Positions 52,574 to 63,144 are shown, numbered from the stretch's first letter. The stretch: DNA of 64,000 nt from Pseudomonas kribbensis (GCF_003352185.1 NZ_CP029608.1:4526001-4590000), one strand, 5' to 3'. The notes: a model not told the origin generated them from the sequence alone. Numbers and translations are program-made.

Positions 52574-52602
52574 AAAAAACCGGCCACGAAGGCCGGTTTT
52601 TT
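52574..52602. terminator. Bidirectional intrinsic terminator
   Basis: AAAAAACCGGCC and GGCCGGTTTTTT around ACGAA, a perfect 12-bp stem. It serves the maf gene on plus and sppA on minus, whose stops flank it. Confidence 0.93.
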
Positions 52603-52615
52603 ATGCATCAAGCGA

Positions 52616-53605
52616 TCAGCGCAGCGACGGACCGTGGAAACCCATCCACATTGCCAACTGCTCGGCCACACTGGCGCCCAGTTTTTTCGAGAAGCGATCG
52701 AACGGCGATTCCTGAACGGTGAAGTCCACCAGTTCCTTTTCGCCAATCACATCACGCGCCACCGAGCTGGCATTACCCAGACCATCGATCAGCCCCAATG
52801 GCAGCGCCTGCTCGCCAGACCAGACCAGCCCGGAGAACAGCTCCGGATGCTCCTTGTCCTTCAGGCGATCGCCACGCCCTTGCTTGACGCTATTGATGAA
52901 CTGCTTGTGCGTGGTATCCAGCACACTTTGCCAGAACGCGGTTTCTTCCGGCTTCTGCGGCTGGAACGGATCAAGGAACGACTTGTGCTCGCCTGAGGTG
53001 TAAGTGCGACGCTCGACGCCCAGCTTCTCCATGGTGCCGACAAAGCCGTAACCGGCCGCTGTCACACCAATGGAACCGACCAGGCTCGCCTTGTCGGCAT
53101 AGATCTGATCCGCCGCACTGGCGATGTAATAGGCCCCGGACGCACCGAGGTCGGAAATCACCGCATACACCTTGGTATCCGGATGCAGGCCGCGCAGGCG
53201 CTTGATCTCGTCATACACATAACCTGACTGCACCGGACTGCCACCCGGGCTGTTGATGCGCAGGATCACGCCCTTGACCTTCTTGTCTTCGAACGCCGCA
53301 CGCAGACTGCCCACGATATTGTCGGCGCTGGCTGGCTCTTTATCGGCAATCATGCCGGTGATATCGATCAGCGCCGTGTAATTCGAGCTGCGAGTGGCGC
53401 TCTTTTCCATGTCCATCAACGGCGTGAACAGGAGCAGCGCGACAAACAGGTAAACAAACGTCAGCAGCTTGAAGAAGATCCCCCAACGCCTGGAACGACG
53501 CTGCTCCTGCACACTGGCCAGCAAGGTCTTTTCCAGCAGCTTCCAGCTTTTCGCATCACCGTCGTCGGCAGTTGCCTTGGCCGGTGCTTTCCATTCGTCG
53601 GTCAT
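52616..53605 (-). CDS. sppA: Signal peptide peptidase SppA-type protease (S49)
   Basis: A 329-residue inner-membrane serine protease that digests cleaved signal peptides. One N-terminal helix (LLTFVYLFVALLLFTPLMDM near residue 50) precedes the S49 domain: VILRINSPGGSPVQSGYVYD, the catalytic Ser in SDLGASGAYYIASAADQIYA and the general-base Lys in ADKASLVGSIGV. It is the short form (half the length of E. coli SppA). The ATG at 53605 is chosen for GGGTGG 5 nt upstream; a GTG three codons earlier is possible. Confidence 0.9.
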   Translation of the reverse strand: MTDEWKAPAKATADDGDAKSWKLLEKTLLASVQEQRRSRRWGIFFKLLTFVYLFVALLLFTPLMDMEKSATRSSNYTALIDITGMIADKEPASADNIVGSLRAAFEDKKVKGVILRINSPGGSPVQSGYVYDEIKRLRGLHPDTKVYAVISDLGASGAYYIASAADQIYADKASLVGSIGVTAAGYGFVGTMEKLGVERRTYTSGEHKSFLDPFQPQKPEETAFWQSVLDTTHKQFINSVKQGRGDRLKDKEHPELFSGLVWSGEQALPLGLIDGLGNASSVARDVIGEKELVDFTVQESPFDRFSKKLGASVAEQLAMWMGFHGPSLR

Positions 53606-53629
53606 GCCATCCACCCCAGCAAAAACGTA

Positions 53630-54292
53630 TTAAGCCCGCTGCGCCAGCCAGGCATGCAATTCAGAAAACCGGTCAATCGACAGTCGCGGCTCAAACTGCT
53701 GCAGCGACTCGATCGATTGCGCACCGTAGCTGACCGCCACCGAATCCATCCCCGCGTTACGCGCCATCAACAGATCGAAGGACGAATCGCCGACCATCAG
53801 CGCCTGTTCGGCACGCACACCGCAATGCGCAAGGATCTGTTCCAGCATCAGAGGGTGCGGCTTGCTGGCAGTTTCATCGGCAGCACGGGTGATATCGAAA
53901 TAATCTTCCCAACCATTGGCCTTGAGCACCCGATCCAGCCCGCGACGATTCTTGCCGGTCGCAACAGCCAGGTGATAGCCCTGCTCGCGAAAGGACGCCA
54001 TCGACTCGACTACGCCCTCGAACAACGGCGAAGGCACGGCTTCTGCAGCGATGTAGTGATCCGCGTAATACTCGCGGAACAAGGTCATTTCGGCATCGCT
54101 GATTTCCGGATACAGCGTGCGGATCGCCTCGGGCAAGCCCAGACCGATGATGCCCTTGACGGCAAAATCATCATGCAACTCGAAACCTGAACGCCCGGAC
54201 GCCGAGTGCATTGCCTCGACAATCCGATGAATGGAATCGGCCAGCGTGCCGTCCCAATCGAAAATCAGCAGCTTGTAATCAGATGGGCGCAC
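53630..54292 (-). CDS. HAD-IA family hydrolase (phosphoglycolate phosphatase-like)
   Basis: A 220-residue haloacid dehalogenase phosphatase. Motif I is [17 protein letters not shown] (nucleophile Asp near residue 11), motif II the Thr of [16 protein letters not shown], motif III the Lys in [16 protein letters not shown], and motif IV in [20 protein letters not shown]. Its position directly after rluC is conserved in gammaproteobacteria. The substrate is unknown; a metabolite-damage phosphatase role is possible. The start is GTG at 54292, overlapping rluC by 14 bp. Confidence 0.9.
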   Translation of the reverse strand: MRPSDYKLLIFDWDGTLADSIHRIVEAMHSASGRSGFELHDDFAVKGIIGLGLPEAIRTLYPEISDAEMTLFREYYADHYIAAEAVPSPLFEGVVESMASFREQGYHLAVATGKNRRGLDRVLKANGWEDYFDITRAADETASKPHPLMLEQILAHCGVRAEQALMVGDSSFDLLMARNAGMDSVAVSYGAQSIESLQQFEPRLSIDRFSELHAWLAQRA

Positions 54293-55241
54293 TCAATCGC
54301 TCCACAGTCTTGGCCCACATTTCATCGACCGGTGCCTGCAACTTGAGTTCACCGCCATCGGGCAGCGGCACGGTCAGCATGTAAGCGTGCAGGAACAGGC
54401 GCTTGCCGCCCAGATCACGGATTTCCTTACTGAAATTGTCATCGCCGTATTTGGTGTCACCCGCAATGCAGTGCCCGGCGTGCAACGTGTGAACGCGGAT
54501 CTGGTGCGTGCGACCGGTGATCGGCTTGGCTTCGATCAGAGTGGCAAAATCGCCGAAGCGACGCAGGACCTTGAACACGGTCACCGACTCCTTGCCCTCC
54601 TCCTCGTCGACCTCGACCATGCGCTCACCGGAGCGCAGATTGCTCTTGCCGAGCGCCGCACGGACTTGCTTGATCGAGGTCGCCCAGTTGCCGCGAACCA
54701 GTGCCATGTAGCGCTTGTCGACACCGTCACCGCGCAACGCGGCATGCAAGTGACGCAACATGCTGCGTTTCTTGGCGATCATCAGCAGGCCGGAGGTGTC
54801 GCGATCGAGACGGTGAACCAGCTCGAGCTCCTTGGCATCGGGGCGCAACTGACGAAAGGCTTCGATCACGCCGTAATTCAGGCCGCTGCCACCGTGAACC
54901 GCAATGCCGGCGGGCTTGTTGATCACGATCAGGGCTTTGTCTTCGTAGACAATCGAGGCTTCCAGGCGCTGCAACAGGCCCTGGGCCAAAGGCACCGGCT
55001 CGTCACGCTCGGGCACACGAACCGGCGGCACGCGCACGATATCGCCGGCCTGCAGCTTGTATTCGGGCTTGATCCGACCTTTGTTAACTCGCACTTCGCC
55101 TTTGCGCAAAATGCGGTAAATCAAGGTCTTGGGCACGCCTTTGAGCCGGGCGAGAAGAAAATTGTCGATTCGTTGGCCGGCATATTCCGGCGAGACCTCA
55201 AGCAATTGAACGCCTGGAGTCGAAGGGGCAGTAGTCGTCAT
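54279..55241 (-). CDS. rluC: 23S rRNA pseudouridine(955/2504/2580) synthase
   Basis: A 320-residue enzyme. An S4 RNA-binding domain (residues about 20-85, [20 protein letters not shown] and [20 protein letters not shown]) precedes the catalytic domain with the active-site Asp in [40 protein letters not shown] is the usual C-terminal motif. The ATG at 55241 is chosen because the S4 domain begins soon after; the upstream frame covers the rne promoter. It is divergent from rne, as in other gammaproteobacteria. Confidence 0.94.
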   Translation of the reverse strand: MTTTAPSTPGVQLLEVSPEYAGQRIDNFLLARLKGVPKTLIYRILRKGEVRVNKGRIKPEYKLQAGDIVRVPPVRVPERDEPVPLAQGLLQRLEASIVYEDKALIVINKPAGIAVHGGSGLNYGVIEAFRQLRPDAKELELVHRLDRDTSGLLMIAKKRSMLRHLHAALRGDGVDKRYMALVRGNWATSIKQVRAALGKSNLRSGERMVEVDEEEGKESVTVFKVLRRFGDFATLIEAKPITGRTHQIRVHTLHAGHCIAGDTKYGDDNFSKEIRDLGGKRLFLHAYMLTVPLPDGGELKLQAPVDEMWAKTVERLSAPI

Positions 55242-55269
55242 GCCGCGGATGATAACAATTTTTATGGAA

Positions 55270-55298
55270 TTGAAGCACTTAATCATTGCTGCTATAGT
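55270..55298 (+). promoter_or_regulatory. Predicted rne promoter
   Basis: TTGAAG (55270-55275), 17-bp spacer, TATAGT (55293-55298). The start would be near 55305, leaving a leader of about 630 nt before the RNase E ATG at 55939. Confidence 0.7.
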
Positions 55299-55304
55299 CG
55301 CGAA

Positions 55305-55938
55305 CGCCGCCAAAAGCGGCCTGGACAGCGGAACCACGGTCAAAAACCGGCCCTGACCAACGCAATTCACCAGGACGCGAGGCCGTCCTACGGGGCTTTC
55401 GCTACGTAACGGTGGAGTTTGCAGCTGTAACAAGCGCAGGTGACATGAGGCCTGAATCACGCCGCAAAGCAGAGTTCTGACTCGCCACGCGAGCCATATT
55501 CACGGCCAGTTCACAAAGTGCAGTCAGCCGCGGATGACCCCGAGTGAAAGCGCCGGAAACACCGCCTGAATTAGCCATGATGCGTGACCTCCCCTTTCGG
55601 AGCTCACGGTAAATGCCAACCCGCTGCGGATTCTGCGCGCGGCAGCACCCGAATTATCAGGGATACGTGTAGGGTGGAGATGCACAACCGCTGGACTGTG
55701 TAGCAACAGGCTTTCTCAAGACGCTTCATCTCGTCCACAGCCACGGTTGATTCCTCCTCCTGACTGAGTGCTTAAGTAGCCACAGCAAGCAGGACGCGTA
55801 CGTCGCGATAACGGCCCAATTGGCCGGACATCGCTGGACACGGGAATGGCCAACCACTCCCGACGCACCTGACACCGACCGTGAGAAGTCGTGTGTGCCG
55901 AACGCCGTTTCCGGCAGCCCGGAAACCGACGGTACTAC
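55305..55938 (+). other. Long structured 5' leader of rne
   Basis: About 630 nt between the predicted promoter and the RNase E start, with no supported gene in either strand. Several GC hairpins are visible; the last is GTTTCCGG (55907-55914) pairing with CCGGAAAC (55919-55926) across a CAGC tetraloop, ending 12 nt before the ATG. In E. coli the rne leader lets RNase E cleave its own mRNA (autoregulation). A similar role is likely here, but the sequence is not recognisably the enterobacterial element. Confidence 0.65.
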
Positions 55939-58900
55939 ATGAAAAGAATGCTGATTAACGCAACTCAACCCGAAGAGTTGCGTGTTGCACTGGTAGATGG
56001 CCAGCGCCTCTACGACCTGGACATCGAATCCGGTGCACGCGAGCAGAAAAAGGCCAACATCTATAAAGGCCGTATCACTCGCATCGAACCAAGCCTTGAG
56101 GCTGCCTTTGTCGATTTCGGCTCCGAGCGCCACGGCTTCCTGCCCCTCAAAGAAATCTCCCGCGAATACTTCAAGAAAGCCCCTGAAGGCCGCGTCAACA
56201 TCAAGGACGTCCTGAGCGAAGGCCAGGAAGTCATCGTTCAGGTCGAAAAAGAAGAACGTGGCAACAAGGGCGCAGCCCTGACCACCTTCATCAGCCTGGC
56301 CGGTCGTTACCTCGTCCTGATGCCGAACAACCCGCGTGCCGGCGGCATCTCCCGTCGCATCGAAGGCGAAGAGCGCAACGAATTGCGTGAAGCCCTGAAC
56401 GGTCTGGTCGCTCCAGCCGACATGGGCCTGATCGTGCGCACTGCAGGCCTTGGCCGCAGCAGCGAAGAAATGCAGTGGGACCTCGATTACCTGCTGCAAC
56501 TCTGGACCGCGATCAAGGAAGCCTCGCTGGATCGTTCCGCGCCGTTCCTGATCTACCAGGAAAGCAACGTCATCATCCGCGCCATCCGCGACTACCTGCG
56601 CCAGGACATCGGCGAAGTGCTGATCGACAGCGTTGAAGCCCAGGACGAAGCCCTGACCTTCATCCGCCAGGTGATGCCGCAGTACGCCAGCAAGATCAAG
56701 CTGTACGAAGACAGCGTTCCGCTGTTCAACCGTTTCCAGATCGAAAGCCAGATCGAGACCGCTTTCCAGCGCGTCGTCGAACTACCTTCCGGCGGCTCCA
56801 TCGTCATCGATCCGACCGAAGCCCTGGTGTCCATCGACATCAACTCGGCGCGCGCCACCAAAGGCAGCGACATCGAAGAAACCGCCCTGCAGACCAACCT
56901 CGAAGCGGCCGAAGAAATCGCCCGTCAGTTGCGCCTGCGCGACATCGGCGGCCTGATCGTCATCGACTTCATCGACATGACCCCTGCCAAGAACCAGCGC
57001 GCCGTGGAAGAGAAAGTCCGCGAATGCCTGGAAGCCGACCGCGCCCGTGTACAGATCGGCCGCATCTCGCGCTTCGGCCTGCTGGAAATGTCCCGTCAGC
57101 GCCTGCGTCCTTCGCTCGGCGAAAGCAGCGGCATCGTCTGCCCGCGCTGCAGCGGCACCGGCATCATCCGTGACGTCGAATCGCTGTCCCTGGCGATCCT
57201 GCGCCTGATCGAAGAAGAAGCCCTGAAAGACCGCACCGCCGAAGTTCGCGCGCAAGTGCCGATCCCGGTGGCCGCGTTCCTGCTCAACGAAAAACGCAAC
57301 TCGATCACCAAGATCGAACTGCGCACCCGCGCCCGCATCGTCATCCTGCCGAACGATCACCTCGAAACCCCGCATTTCGAAGTTCAGCGTCTGCGTGACG
57401 ACAGCCCGGAAGCCGCGACCAACCAGTCCAGCTACGAAATCGCTGCCGCTGCCGCCGACGTCGAAGACGTTCAGCCAGCCGCCGCGACCCGCACCCTGGT
57501 TCGCCAGGAAGCCGCGGTCAAAACCGCTCCGGCCCGCGCCAACGCTCCGGTTCCGACCGAAGTCGCCGCTCCGGCCCCGGCACCAGCTCCGGTTGCCGCA
57601 CCTGAGCCAAGCCTGTTCAAAGGCCTGGTGAAGTCGCTGGTCAGCCTGTTCGCCACCAAGGAAGAGCCTGTTGCTCCGGTTGTGGTTGAAAAACCGGCCA
57701 CCGAGCGTCCGGCCCGCAACGAAGAGCGTCGCAACGGTCGTCAGCAGAGCCGCAACCGTAACGGTCGCCGCGATGAAGAACGCAAGCCGCGCGAAGAACG
57801 TGCTCCACGTGAAGAACGCGCACCGCGTGAGCCACGCGAAGAGCGTCAGCCTCGTGAAGCCCGCGAACTGCGCGAGCCACGCGAGTCCCGTGACGAAGCA
57901 CCGGTAGCCCGCGAAGAACGCGCACCACGCGCCCCTCGTGAAGAACGCGCACCACGTGCTCCACGTGAAGATCGCAAGCCGCGTGGCGAGCGTGAAGAAC
58001 GCGTACGTGAACTGCGTGAACCTCTGGATGCTGCTCCAGCCGCCGCTGCCGCTGTTGCTGCCACCGCTGAAGAGCGCCCGGCTCGTCAGCCGCGTGAAGA
58101 GCGTGCACCACGTCCACCACGTGAAGAGCGCCAACCGCGTGCCGAACAAGCCGCTGCTGCCGTAGCTGAAGAAGAAGTGAACACCAACGAAGAGCAACTG
58201 CCGGAAGACGGTTCGGAGAACGCCGAAGGCGATCGTCCACGCCGCCGCTCCCGTGGTCAGCGTCGTCGCAGCAACCGTCGCGAGCGTCAGCGTGATGCCA
58301 ACGGCAACGTGATCGAAGGTTCGGAAGAGTCCACCGAGAACGCTGAAACCGCCGAGCCGAGCACTGCCGATCTGGCTGCCGGCCTGGCCGTTACTGCCGC
58401 TGTTGCCAGCACCGTGATCAGCGCTCCGGCCGAAGCCCAGGCCCACGAACAAGCTGAACGCGCTACCGCTGCAACACTGGAAACCGCTCCAGTTGAAGCG
58501 CCGGTTGTTGAAGCCACCACTCCGGTAGAAGTAGTTGCTGCTCCGGAAGTCGAAGTGGCGCCGGTTCGCGAAGCTCAGCCTCAGGTTGAAGCCGCTGCCG
58601 AACCTGCTTTCGTCGCCCAGGCGCCTGTTGCAGTGGCAGAGCCGGTTGTCGAAACCGTCGCTGAAACCGTGACCGAAACCGTGCGTGAAGTTCGCGAAGA
58701 ACAGACCGCATTCAACTGGGTCGCCGAGCCGGCCGTCGCTGAAACGCCAGCGCCAGTGGTTGAAGCGCCTGTCGCGGAAGAAGCCAAGGCCGCCGAGCCA
58801 GTAGTGGTTGCCGAACCGGCACCGGTCGTTGAAGCCCCAGTGGTAGAAGCGCCAGTTGTCGCCGAAGCACCTGCTCCGGTAGTTGAAGCGGCTCCAGTTG

Positions 58901-59184
58901 TCGCTCCGGTCAGCGCCCTGACGCCAAGCGGCCGTGCGCCGAACGACCCGCGTGAAGTGCGTCGTCGCAAGCGTGAAGAAGAGCGTCTGCAGAAGGAAGC
59001 CGAACTGGCTGCCGCTGCCGCCGCTGCTCCAGCCGTTGCCGAAGCGGTCGAGGCAGCCCCTGCCCCGGTCGCTGAAGAAGCTGCCGTAGAAGTGATTGCC
59101 GAAGCACCGCGCTCCGTACAGGAAGCGGTCGAGCACCACGAACAGGCCCAGGAAAAAGAACACGAGCCTAAACCTCTCGTCTGA
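55939..59184 (+). CDS. rne: Ribonuclease E
   Basis: A 1081-residue endoribonuclease and degradosome scaffold. It begins [20 protein letters not shown]; the S1 domain is at about 35-125 ([20 protein letters not shown]), the metal Asp residues are in [20 protein letters not shown] and [17 protein letters not shown], and the Zn-link is CPRCSGTG near residue 404. After about residue 510 the protein is disordered: an Arg-rich RNA-binding region with repeated PREERAPR units, long Ala/Val/Pro/Glu stretches ([11 protein letters not shown]) and a final conserved [20 protein letters not shown] block. The ATG at 55939 has only a weak ribosome-binding site behind a hairpin. It is divergent from rluC and ends at a bidirectional terminator. 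Confidence 0.95.
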   Translation: MKRMLINATQPEELRVALVDGQRLYDLDIESGAREQKKANIYKGRITRIEPSLEAAFVDFGSERHGFLPLKEISREYFKKAPEGRVNIKDVLSEGQEVIVQVEKEERGNKGAALTTFISLAGRYLVLMPNNPRAGGISRRIEGEERNELREALNGLVAPADMGLIVRTAGLGRSSEEMQWDLDYLLQLWTAIKEASLDRSAPFLIYQESNVIIRAIRDYLRQDIGEVLIDSVEAQDEALTFIRQVMPQYASKIKLYEDSVPLFNRFQIESQIETAFQRVVELPSGGSIVIDPTEALVSIDINSARATKGSDIEETALQTNLEAAEEIARQLRLRDIGGLIVIDFIDMTPAKNQRAVEEKVRECLEADRARVQIGRISRFGLLEMSRQRLRPSLGESSGIVCPRCSGTGIIRDVESLSLAILRLIEEEALKDRTAEVRAQVPIPVAAFLLNEKRNSITKIELRTRARIVILPNDHLETPHFEVQRLRDDSPEAATNQSSYEIAAAAADVEDVQPAAATRTLVRQEAAVKTAPARANAPVPTEVAAPAPAPAPVAAPEPSLFKGLVKSLVSLFATKEEPVAPVVVEKPATERPARNEERRNGRQQSRNRNGRRDEERKPREERAPREERAPREPREERQPREARELREPRESRDEAPVAREERAPRAPREERAPRAPREDRKPRGEREERVRELREPLDAAPAAAAAVAATAEERPARQPREERAPRPPREERQPRAEQAAAAVAEEEVNTNEEQLPEDGSENAEGDRPRRRSRGQRRRSNRRERQRDANGNVIEGSEESTENAETAEPSTADLAAGLAVTAAVASTVISAPAEAQAHEQAERATAATLETAPVEAPVVEATTPVEVVAAPEVEVAPVREAQPQVEAAAEPAFVAQAPVAVAEPVVETVAETVTETVREVREEQTAFNWVAEPAVAETPAPVVEAPVAEEAKAAEPVVVAEPAPVVEAPVVEAPVVAEAPAPVVEAAPVVAPVSALTPSGRAPNDPREVRRRKREEERLQKEAELAAAAAAAPAVAEAVEAAPAPVAEEAAVEVIAEAPRSVQEAVEHHEQAQEKEHEPKPLV

Positions 59185-59198
59185 CTCCGAGCGCCAAT

Positions 59199-59235
59199 AA
59201 AAAGCCCCGCCTGGTGATCCAGGCGGGGCTTTTTT
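59199..59235. terminator. Bidirectional intrinsic terminator after rne
   Basis: AAAAAGCCCCGCCTGG and its complement CCAGGCGGGGCTTTTT around a TGAT loop: 16 bp perfect. It serves rne on plus and the MocA-like gene on minus. Confidence 0.95.
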
Positions 59236-59252
59236 ATGCCTCGCGGTTTGTA

Positions 59253-59849
59253 TCAGGCCGGCGGAAAAACCAGTGCCTGCGGCACATCGATATCCCACAG
59301 CACACCGGGATCATCAACCGCCACTTCCACTACCCGCCCCTGTTTGAACAAAGGTCTGGCCCCACGATCACCGGACAATGCCATCAACCCCGGCCCAAAC
59401 GAGCGACCAAATCCGACAGGATGCCCAAACTCGCCACCCTGCACCGGAACACTGACCGCATCGTCGGCAATCGCCGCCACTACCCGCTCAATGCTCGATG
59501 GCAAGATGAACGGCATATCGCCCAGCACAATCAGCCAGCCATCGGCATCCGGGCAAGCCGCCACACCCGCCGCGATGCTGTCGCCCATCCCCGTAGACTC
59601 GATCGATACGATGTCACAGCCATAAGCCTGCGCCATCCGCATCGCCTGTGGCCGTGCTTCGGTCGTCACCAGTACTCGTTTGTCGAGACTCGTCGGCAAG
59701 TTCACTAGCGTCTGCTCAATCACCGAACGCACGGCTCCGTCGCGCCCCGTGCAATCGGCCAGCAGCTTGTCTTTGTCGTCACCCGCCACTTCGCGAAAGC
59801 GGCTGCCCTCGCCTGCCGCCAGCACAATCACTCCGATGGTTCGACTCAT
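59253..59849 (-). CDS. MocA/MobA-like nucleotidyltransferase
   Basis: A 198-residue NTP-transferase. VIVLAAGEGSRFREVAGDDKDK is the nucleotide loop (AAGxGxRF..K in this branch); WLIVLGDMPFIL near residue 108 supplies the metal Asp; GHPVGFGRSFGPGLMALSGD and the final VLWDIDVPQAL are typical of molybdenum-cofactor cytidylyltransferases. It probably adds CMP to molybdopterin for the dehydrogenase encoded in the same operon. It overlaps xdhC by 4 bp and ends at the terminator shared with rne. Confidence 0.85.
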   Translation of the reverse strand: MSRTIGVIVLAAGEGSRFREVAGDDKDKLLADCTGRDGAVRSVIEQTLVNLPTSLDKRVLVTTEARPQAMRMAQAYGCDIVSIESTGMGDSIAAGVAACPDADGWLIVLGDMPFILPSSIERVVAAIADDAVSVPVQGGEFGHPVGFGRSFGPGLMALSGDRGARPLFKQGRVVEVAVDDPGVLWDIDVPQALVFPPA

Positions 59850-60823
59850 GCGCGCTCTGCCTTCTTCTGCTTCAACTCGACACCATTCTTGATCGCAACG
59901 ATTTCCGCCAGCAACGACAACGCGATTTCCGCCGGGGAATGACTGCCGATCGGCAGACCGATCGGCCCGTGCAATCGAGCGATGGCCGCTTGCGACAAGC
60001 CTAGCTCAGCCAGATATTCCCGACGCTTGAGACTGTTGACGCGCGAGCCCAGGGCACCGACGTAAAACGCCCTGGAATCCAGCGCCGTCAGCAACGCCAT
60101 GTCGTCCAGACGCGGATCGTGAGTCAGGGCAACGATGGCGGTGCGTTCGTCGGTCTGAATGCTCAGCACTGCCTCATCCGGCATGCCGGGGACAAAGCGG
60201 CCATGCTGCTCTTCCCAGTCATACACGAACTCGGTGCGGGGATCGCAGATCAGCACTTCGAAATCCAGCAGCCGCGCCATTTCGGCCACATAACGCGACA
60301 ACTGTCCGGCACCGATCAGCAGCAGACGCCAGCGCGGGCCGTAGATGGCACGCAAGGTCTTGCCATCAAAAACCAATGCATCCGTTTTGCTCGCCGCCGA
60401 AAGAATCACCTCACCGCTTTCGAGGTTCAGCTCGCGAGCAACGATTTCATGAGCTTCACAACGTGCCAGCAATTCAGCGACCCACGCAGGATCGCCGACT
60501 CGCTCTTCGGTGAGGCGCAAAGTGCCGCCGCACGGCAGGCCGAACCGCGCCGCCTCCTCCCGCGTCACGCCATAGGTGATCAACTGCACCGGCGGCCCGT
60601 CGGCGGGAATTCGCCCGTCGTGCAAGCGGGCGATCAGATCGTCCTCGACACAGCCACCGGACACCGAACCGATCACCACGCCATCCTCACGCAACGCCAG
60701 CATCGCGCCGGGGGCCCGGGGCGCAGTGCCCCAGGTCTGCACGACAGTGAACAACACCACCCGCTGCCCGGCGCGGCGCCACTCCAGGACGCTGCGCAGG
60801 ACATTGAGATCGGCGCTGTCCAT
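59846..60823 (-). CDS. XdhC family molybdenum-cofactor insertion protein
   Basis: A 325-residue XdhC/CoxI protein that binds, sulfurates and delivers Moco to hydroxylases. The N-terminal XdhC/CoxI part has VLFTVVQTWGTAPRAPGAML and VIGSVSGGCVEDDLIA (the conserved cysteine); the C-terminal Rossmann domain has RLLLIGAGQLSRYVAEMARL and IVALTHDPRLDDMALLTALD. The ATG at 60823 is chosen because the frame above overlaps the dehydrogenase. It overlaps the dehydrogenase stop by 1 bp and the MocA-like start by 4 bp, so the operon is tightly coupled. Confidence 0.92.
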   Translation of the reverse strand: MDSADLNVLRSVLEWRRAGQRVVLFTVVQTWGTAPRAPGAMLALREDGVVIGSVSGGCVEDDLIARLHDGRIPADGPPVQLITYGVTREEAARFGLPCGGTLRLTEERVGDPAWVAELLARCEAHEIVARELNLESGEVILSAASKTDALVFDGKTLRAIYGPRWRLLLIGAGQLSRYVAEMARLLDFEVLICDPRTEFVYDWEEQHGRFVPGMPDEAVLSIQTDERTAIVALTHDPRLDDMALLTALDSRAFYVGALGSRVNSLKRREYLAELGLSQAAIARLHGPIGLPIGSHSPAEIALSLLAEIVAIKNGVELKQKKAERA

Positions 60824-63144
60824 CACGCTTGCGCCTTTTGCCAGCCCTGCAACTGGTAACGCACCGGCAGGCTGCGGATGCGTTGACCGGTCGCGGCGAA
60901 GATCGCATTGCACAGCGCCGGCGCAATCGGCGGCACGCCCGGCTCACCGACACCGCCCAGCGGCACTTCGCCCGGCGGTGTCACCAGATACACCGCCACT
61001 TCCTTCGGTGCCAGCGACATGCGCGCCACTTCATACATATGGAAGTTGTCCTGCTGCACTTTGCCGTCCTTGAAGCTGATCTCGCCCCAGACGGCATTGC
61101 CCAGGCCCATCACACAGGCGCCTTCGAACTGCGAACGGATCCGCTCGGGGTTGATCTGCGGCCCGCAATCCACGGCGATGTCGGTCTTGTGCACGATCAG
61201 CGTACCGTCGTCCTTGACCTCGACTTCGATCACCGCCGCCACATAAGTCACGAAGCTGTAATGCACTGCCAGCCCGAGGCCACGGCCCTTGGGCAATTTC
61301 CGCCCCCAGCCGGCCGCCTTGGCTGCGGTTTCCAGTACGGTGCGCATACGCCCGGTGTCGATCGGATAACGCTCGGGGGATTCACCGTAGTTCCACTCTT
61401 CGCTGAGCGTGCGCGGGTCGATCTGCCGATCCGGGCCGAGCAGTTTGATCTGGTACTTGAGCGGATCTTCCTTGGCCTCGTGCGCCAGTTCGTCGACGAA
61501 GCTCTGGATCGCAAAACCATGGGGGATATTCGACACCGAGCGATACCAGCCGACCCGCGTATGGACGGTGGCCTCGGGGTTTTCCAGGCGTACGTTGGGA
61601 ATCGCGTAAGCCATGTTGGTGAAGCCCATGCCCAGCTCGAACGCGGCTTCATGATTCATGCCCGGCGCAAACAGCGCGGTGATGCTCGGCGCCACCGTGC
61701 GGTGCAACCAGGCGGACGGCAAACCCTCCTTGCCCACGCCGGCCTTGAGGTATTCGGCGGACACGGTGTGGAAATACGAGTTGTGGATGTCGTCTTCACG
61801 CGTCCACTGCACCCGCACAGCCTTGCCGGGGAACTCCTTGGCAAGGATCGCCGCTTCAACGACGAAGTCCGGCTTGGACTTGCGGCCGAAACCACCACCG
61901 AGCAGTGTCACGTTGAAGGTCACGTTGTCGAACGGCAGACCGAGGCGTTCGGCGATCCGCTCACGGGTGACCTGCGGCGCCTGGCTCGGCGCCCAGGCTT
62001 CGCACACGCCCTCTTTATAGCGAGCGATGGCCACCATCGGCTCCATCGGTGCCTGTGCCAGATGCGGCAAGTAGTAAGAAGCTTCCAGGGTACTGGCAGC
62101 GCTGCCGATGGCTTTTTCAATGTCACCGGTGTTGCGCACCACTTTGCCCGGTTTCAGCGAAGCAGCTTCCAGCTCCTTGCGGTAGGCGATCGAGTCGTAA
62201 CTGGCGTTCGGGCCATCGTCCCACTCGATCTTCAGCGCTTCACGGCCCTTGAGCGCCGCCCAGGTGTTGCTGGCCACCACGGCCACGCCACCCAGCGGCT
62301 GGAATTCCGAAGGCAAAGGGCGGGGTTCGATCTGAATGACTTTCAGCACGCCCGGCACTTTCAGCGCGGCGCTGTCATCCACCGACTTGACCTTGCCACC
62401 GTACACCGCAGGGCGGGCGATCACGGCGTACAGCATGCCGTCGAAATGCACGTCGGCCCCGTAGACGGCACGACCATTGACGATGTCATCGCCGTCGATG
62501 GCCTTCGTCCCTTCCTTGCCGATGTAGCGGAATTCCGATGGCTGCTTGAGCCGCAGGCTGTCACGGACCGGAACCGGCAACGCACTGGCCGCAGAGGCCA
62601 GCTCGCCATAACCCAGCACGCGCCCGGACGGCGTGTGAATGACTTTGTGCAGCTGCGCGCGGCATTCGCCGACCGGCACCTTCCACTGCGCGGCGGCAGC
62701 CTGCTCCAGCATGGTCCGGGCAGCGGCGCCGCAACGACGCATCGGCTCGTACCAGTGACGCATGCTGCGCGAGCCGTCAGTGTCCTGGTTACCGAAACGC
62801 ACTTCATCGCCCGGTGCCTGTTGAACCTTGACGTGGGCCCAATCGGCCTCCAGCTCATCGGCGACCACCATGGTCAGGCTGGTGCGCACGCCCTGGCCCA
62901 TTTCCGAGCGGTTGCAGACCACGGTCACCGTGCCGTCGGCGGCGATGCTGACGTAGACCTTCGGATCGTCGATCCAGCCATTGGGCATGCCATCGGCGCC
63001 GAACTTCTTCGGTTTGTCTTCAGCCAATGCATCCTGCCAGCCCCAACTGGCGGCCAGCACCAGCGCACCTGTGGCGCCGATACCCTTGAGAAAGCCCCGG
63101 CGACTCAGGTTGCTCAGGGCGAAATCGTTCGGCAAGCGGCTCAT
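60823..63144 (-). CDS. Molybdopterin-dependent aldehyde/isoquinoline-type oxidoreductase, large subunit
   Basis: A 773-residue periplasmic molybdo-hydroxylase subunit of the IorB/isoquinoline-1-oxidoreductase beta type. The Tat motif SRRGFLKGIGATGALVLAAS is near residue 15. RSEMGQGVRTSLTMVVADEL, the molybdopterin region LLGGGFGRKSKPDFVVEAAI and the catalytic Glu in LGGVGEPGVPPIAPALCNAI are visible. The family oxidises N-heterocycles or aldehydes. The ATG at 63144 begins the Tat signal. It overlaps the 2Fe-2S gene by 4 bp. The substrate is unknown; no cytochrome subunit gene is adjacent. Confidence 0.88.
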   Translation of the reverse strand: MSRLPNDFALSNLSRRGFLKGIGATGALVLAASWGWQDALAEDKPKKFGADGMPNGWIDDPKVYVSIAADGTVTVVCNRSEMGQGVRTSLTMVVADELEADWAHVKVQQAPGDEVRFGNQDTDGSRSMRHWYEPMRRCGAAARTMLEQAAAAQWKVPVGECRAQLHKVIHTPSGRVLGYGELASAASALPVPVRDSLRLKQPSEFRYIGKEGTKAIDGDDIVNGRAVYGADVHFDGMLYAVIARPAVYGGKVKSVDDSAALKVPGVLKVIQIEPRPLPSEFQPLGGVAVVASNTWAALKGREALKIEWDDGPNASYDSIAYRKELEAASLKPGKVVRNTGDIEKAIGSAASTLEASYYLPHLAQAPMEPMVAIARYKEGVCEAWAPSQAPQVTRERIAERLGLPFDNVTFNVTLLGGGFGRKSKPDFVVEAAILAKEFPGKAVRVQWTREDDIHNSYFHTVSAEYLKAGVGKEGLPSAWLHRTVAPSITALFAPGMNHEAAFELGMGFTNMAYAIPNVRLENPEATVHTRVGWYRSVSNIPHGFAIQSFVDELAHEAKEDPLKYQIKLLGPDRQIDPRTLSEEWNYGESPERYPIDTGRMRTVLETAAKAAGWGRKLPKGRGLGLAVHYSFVTYVAAVIEVEVKDDGTLIVHKTDIAVDCGPQINPERIRSQFEGACVMGLGNAVWGEISFKDGKVQQDNFHMYEVARMSLAPKEVAVYLVTPPGEVPLGGVGEPGVPPIAPALCNAIFAATGQRIRSLPVRYQLQGWQKAQA

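Noticed and set aside
55305..55938. A small protein gene in the rne leader
   Set aside because: Short frames there lack ribosome-binding sites and recognisable sequence; an untranslated leader explains the region better.
56782..59298. A long minus-strand open frame (838 codons) opposite rne
   Set aside because: It is Phe/Gly/Arg-rich low-complexity sequence created by the repetitive GC-rich codons of the RNase E tail on the other strand; it has no protein-like domain or ribosome-binding site.
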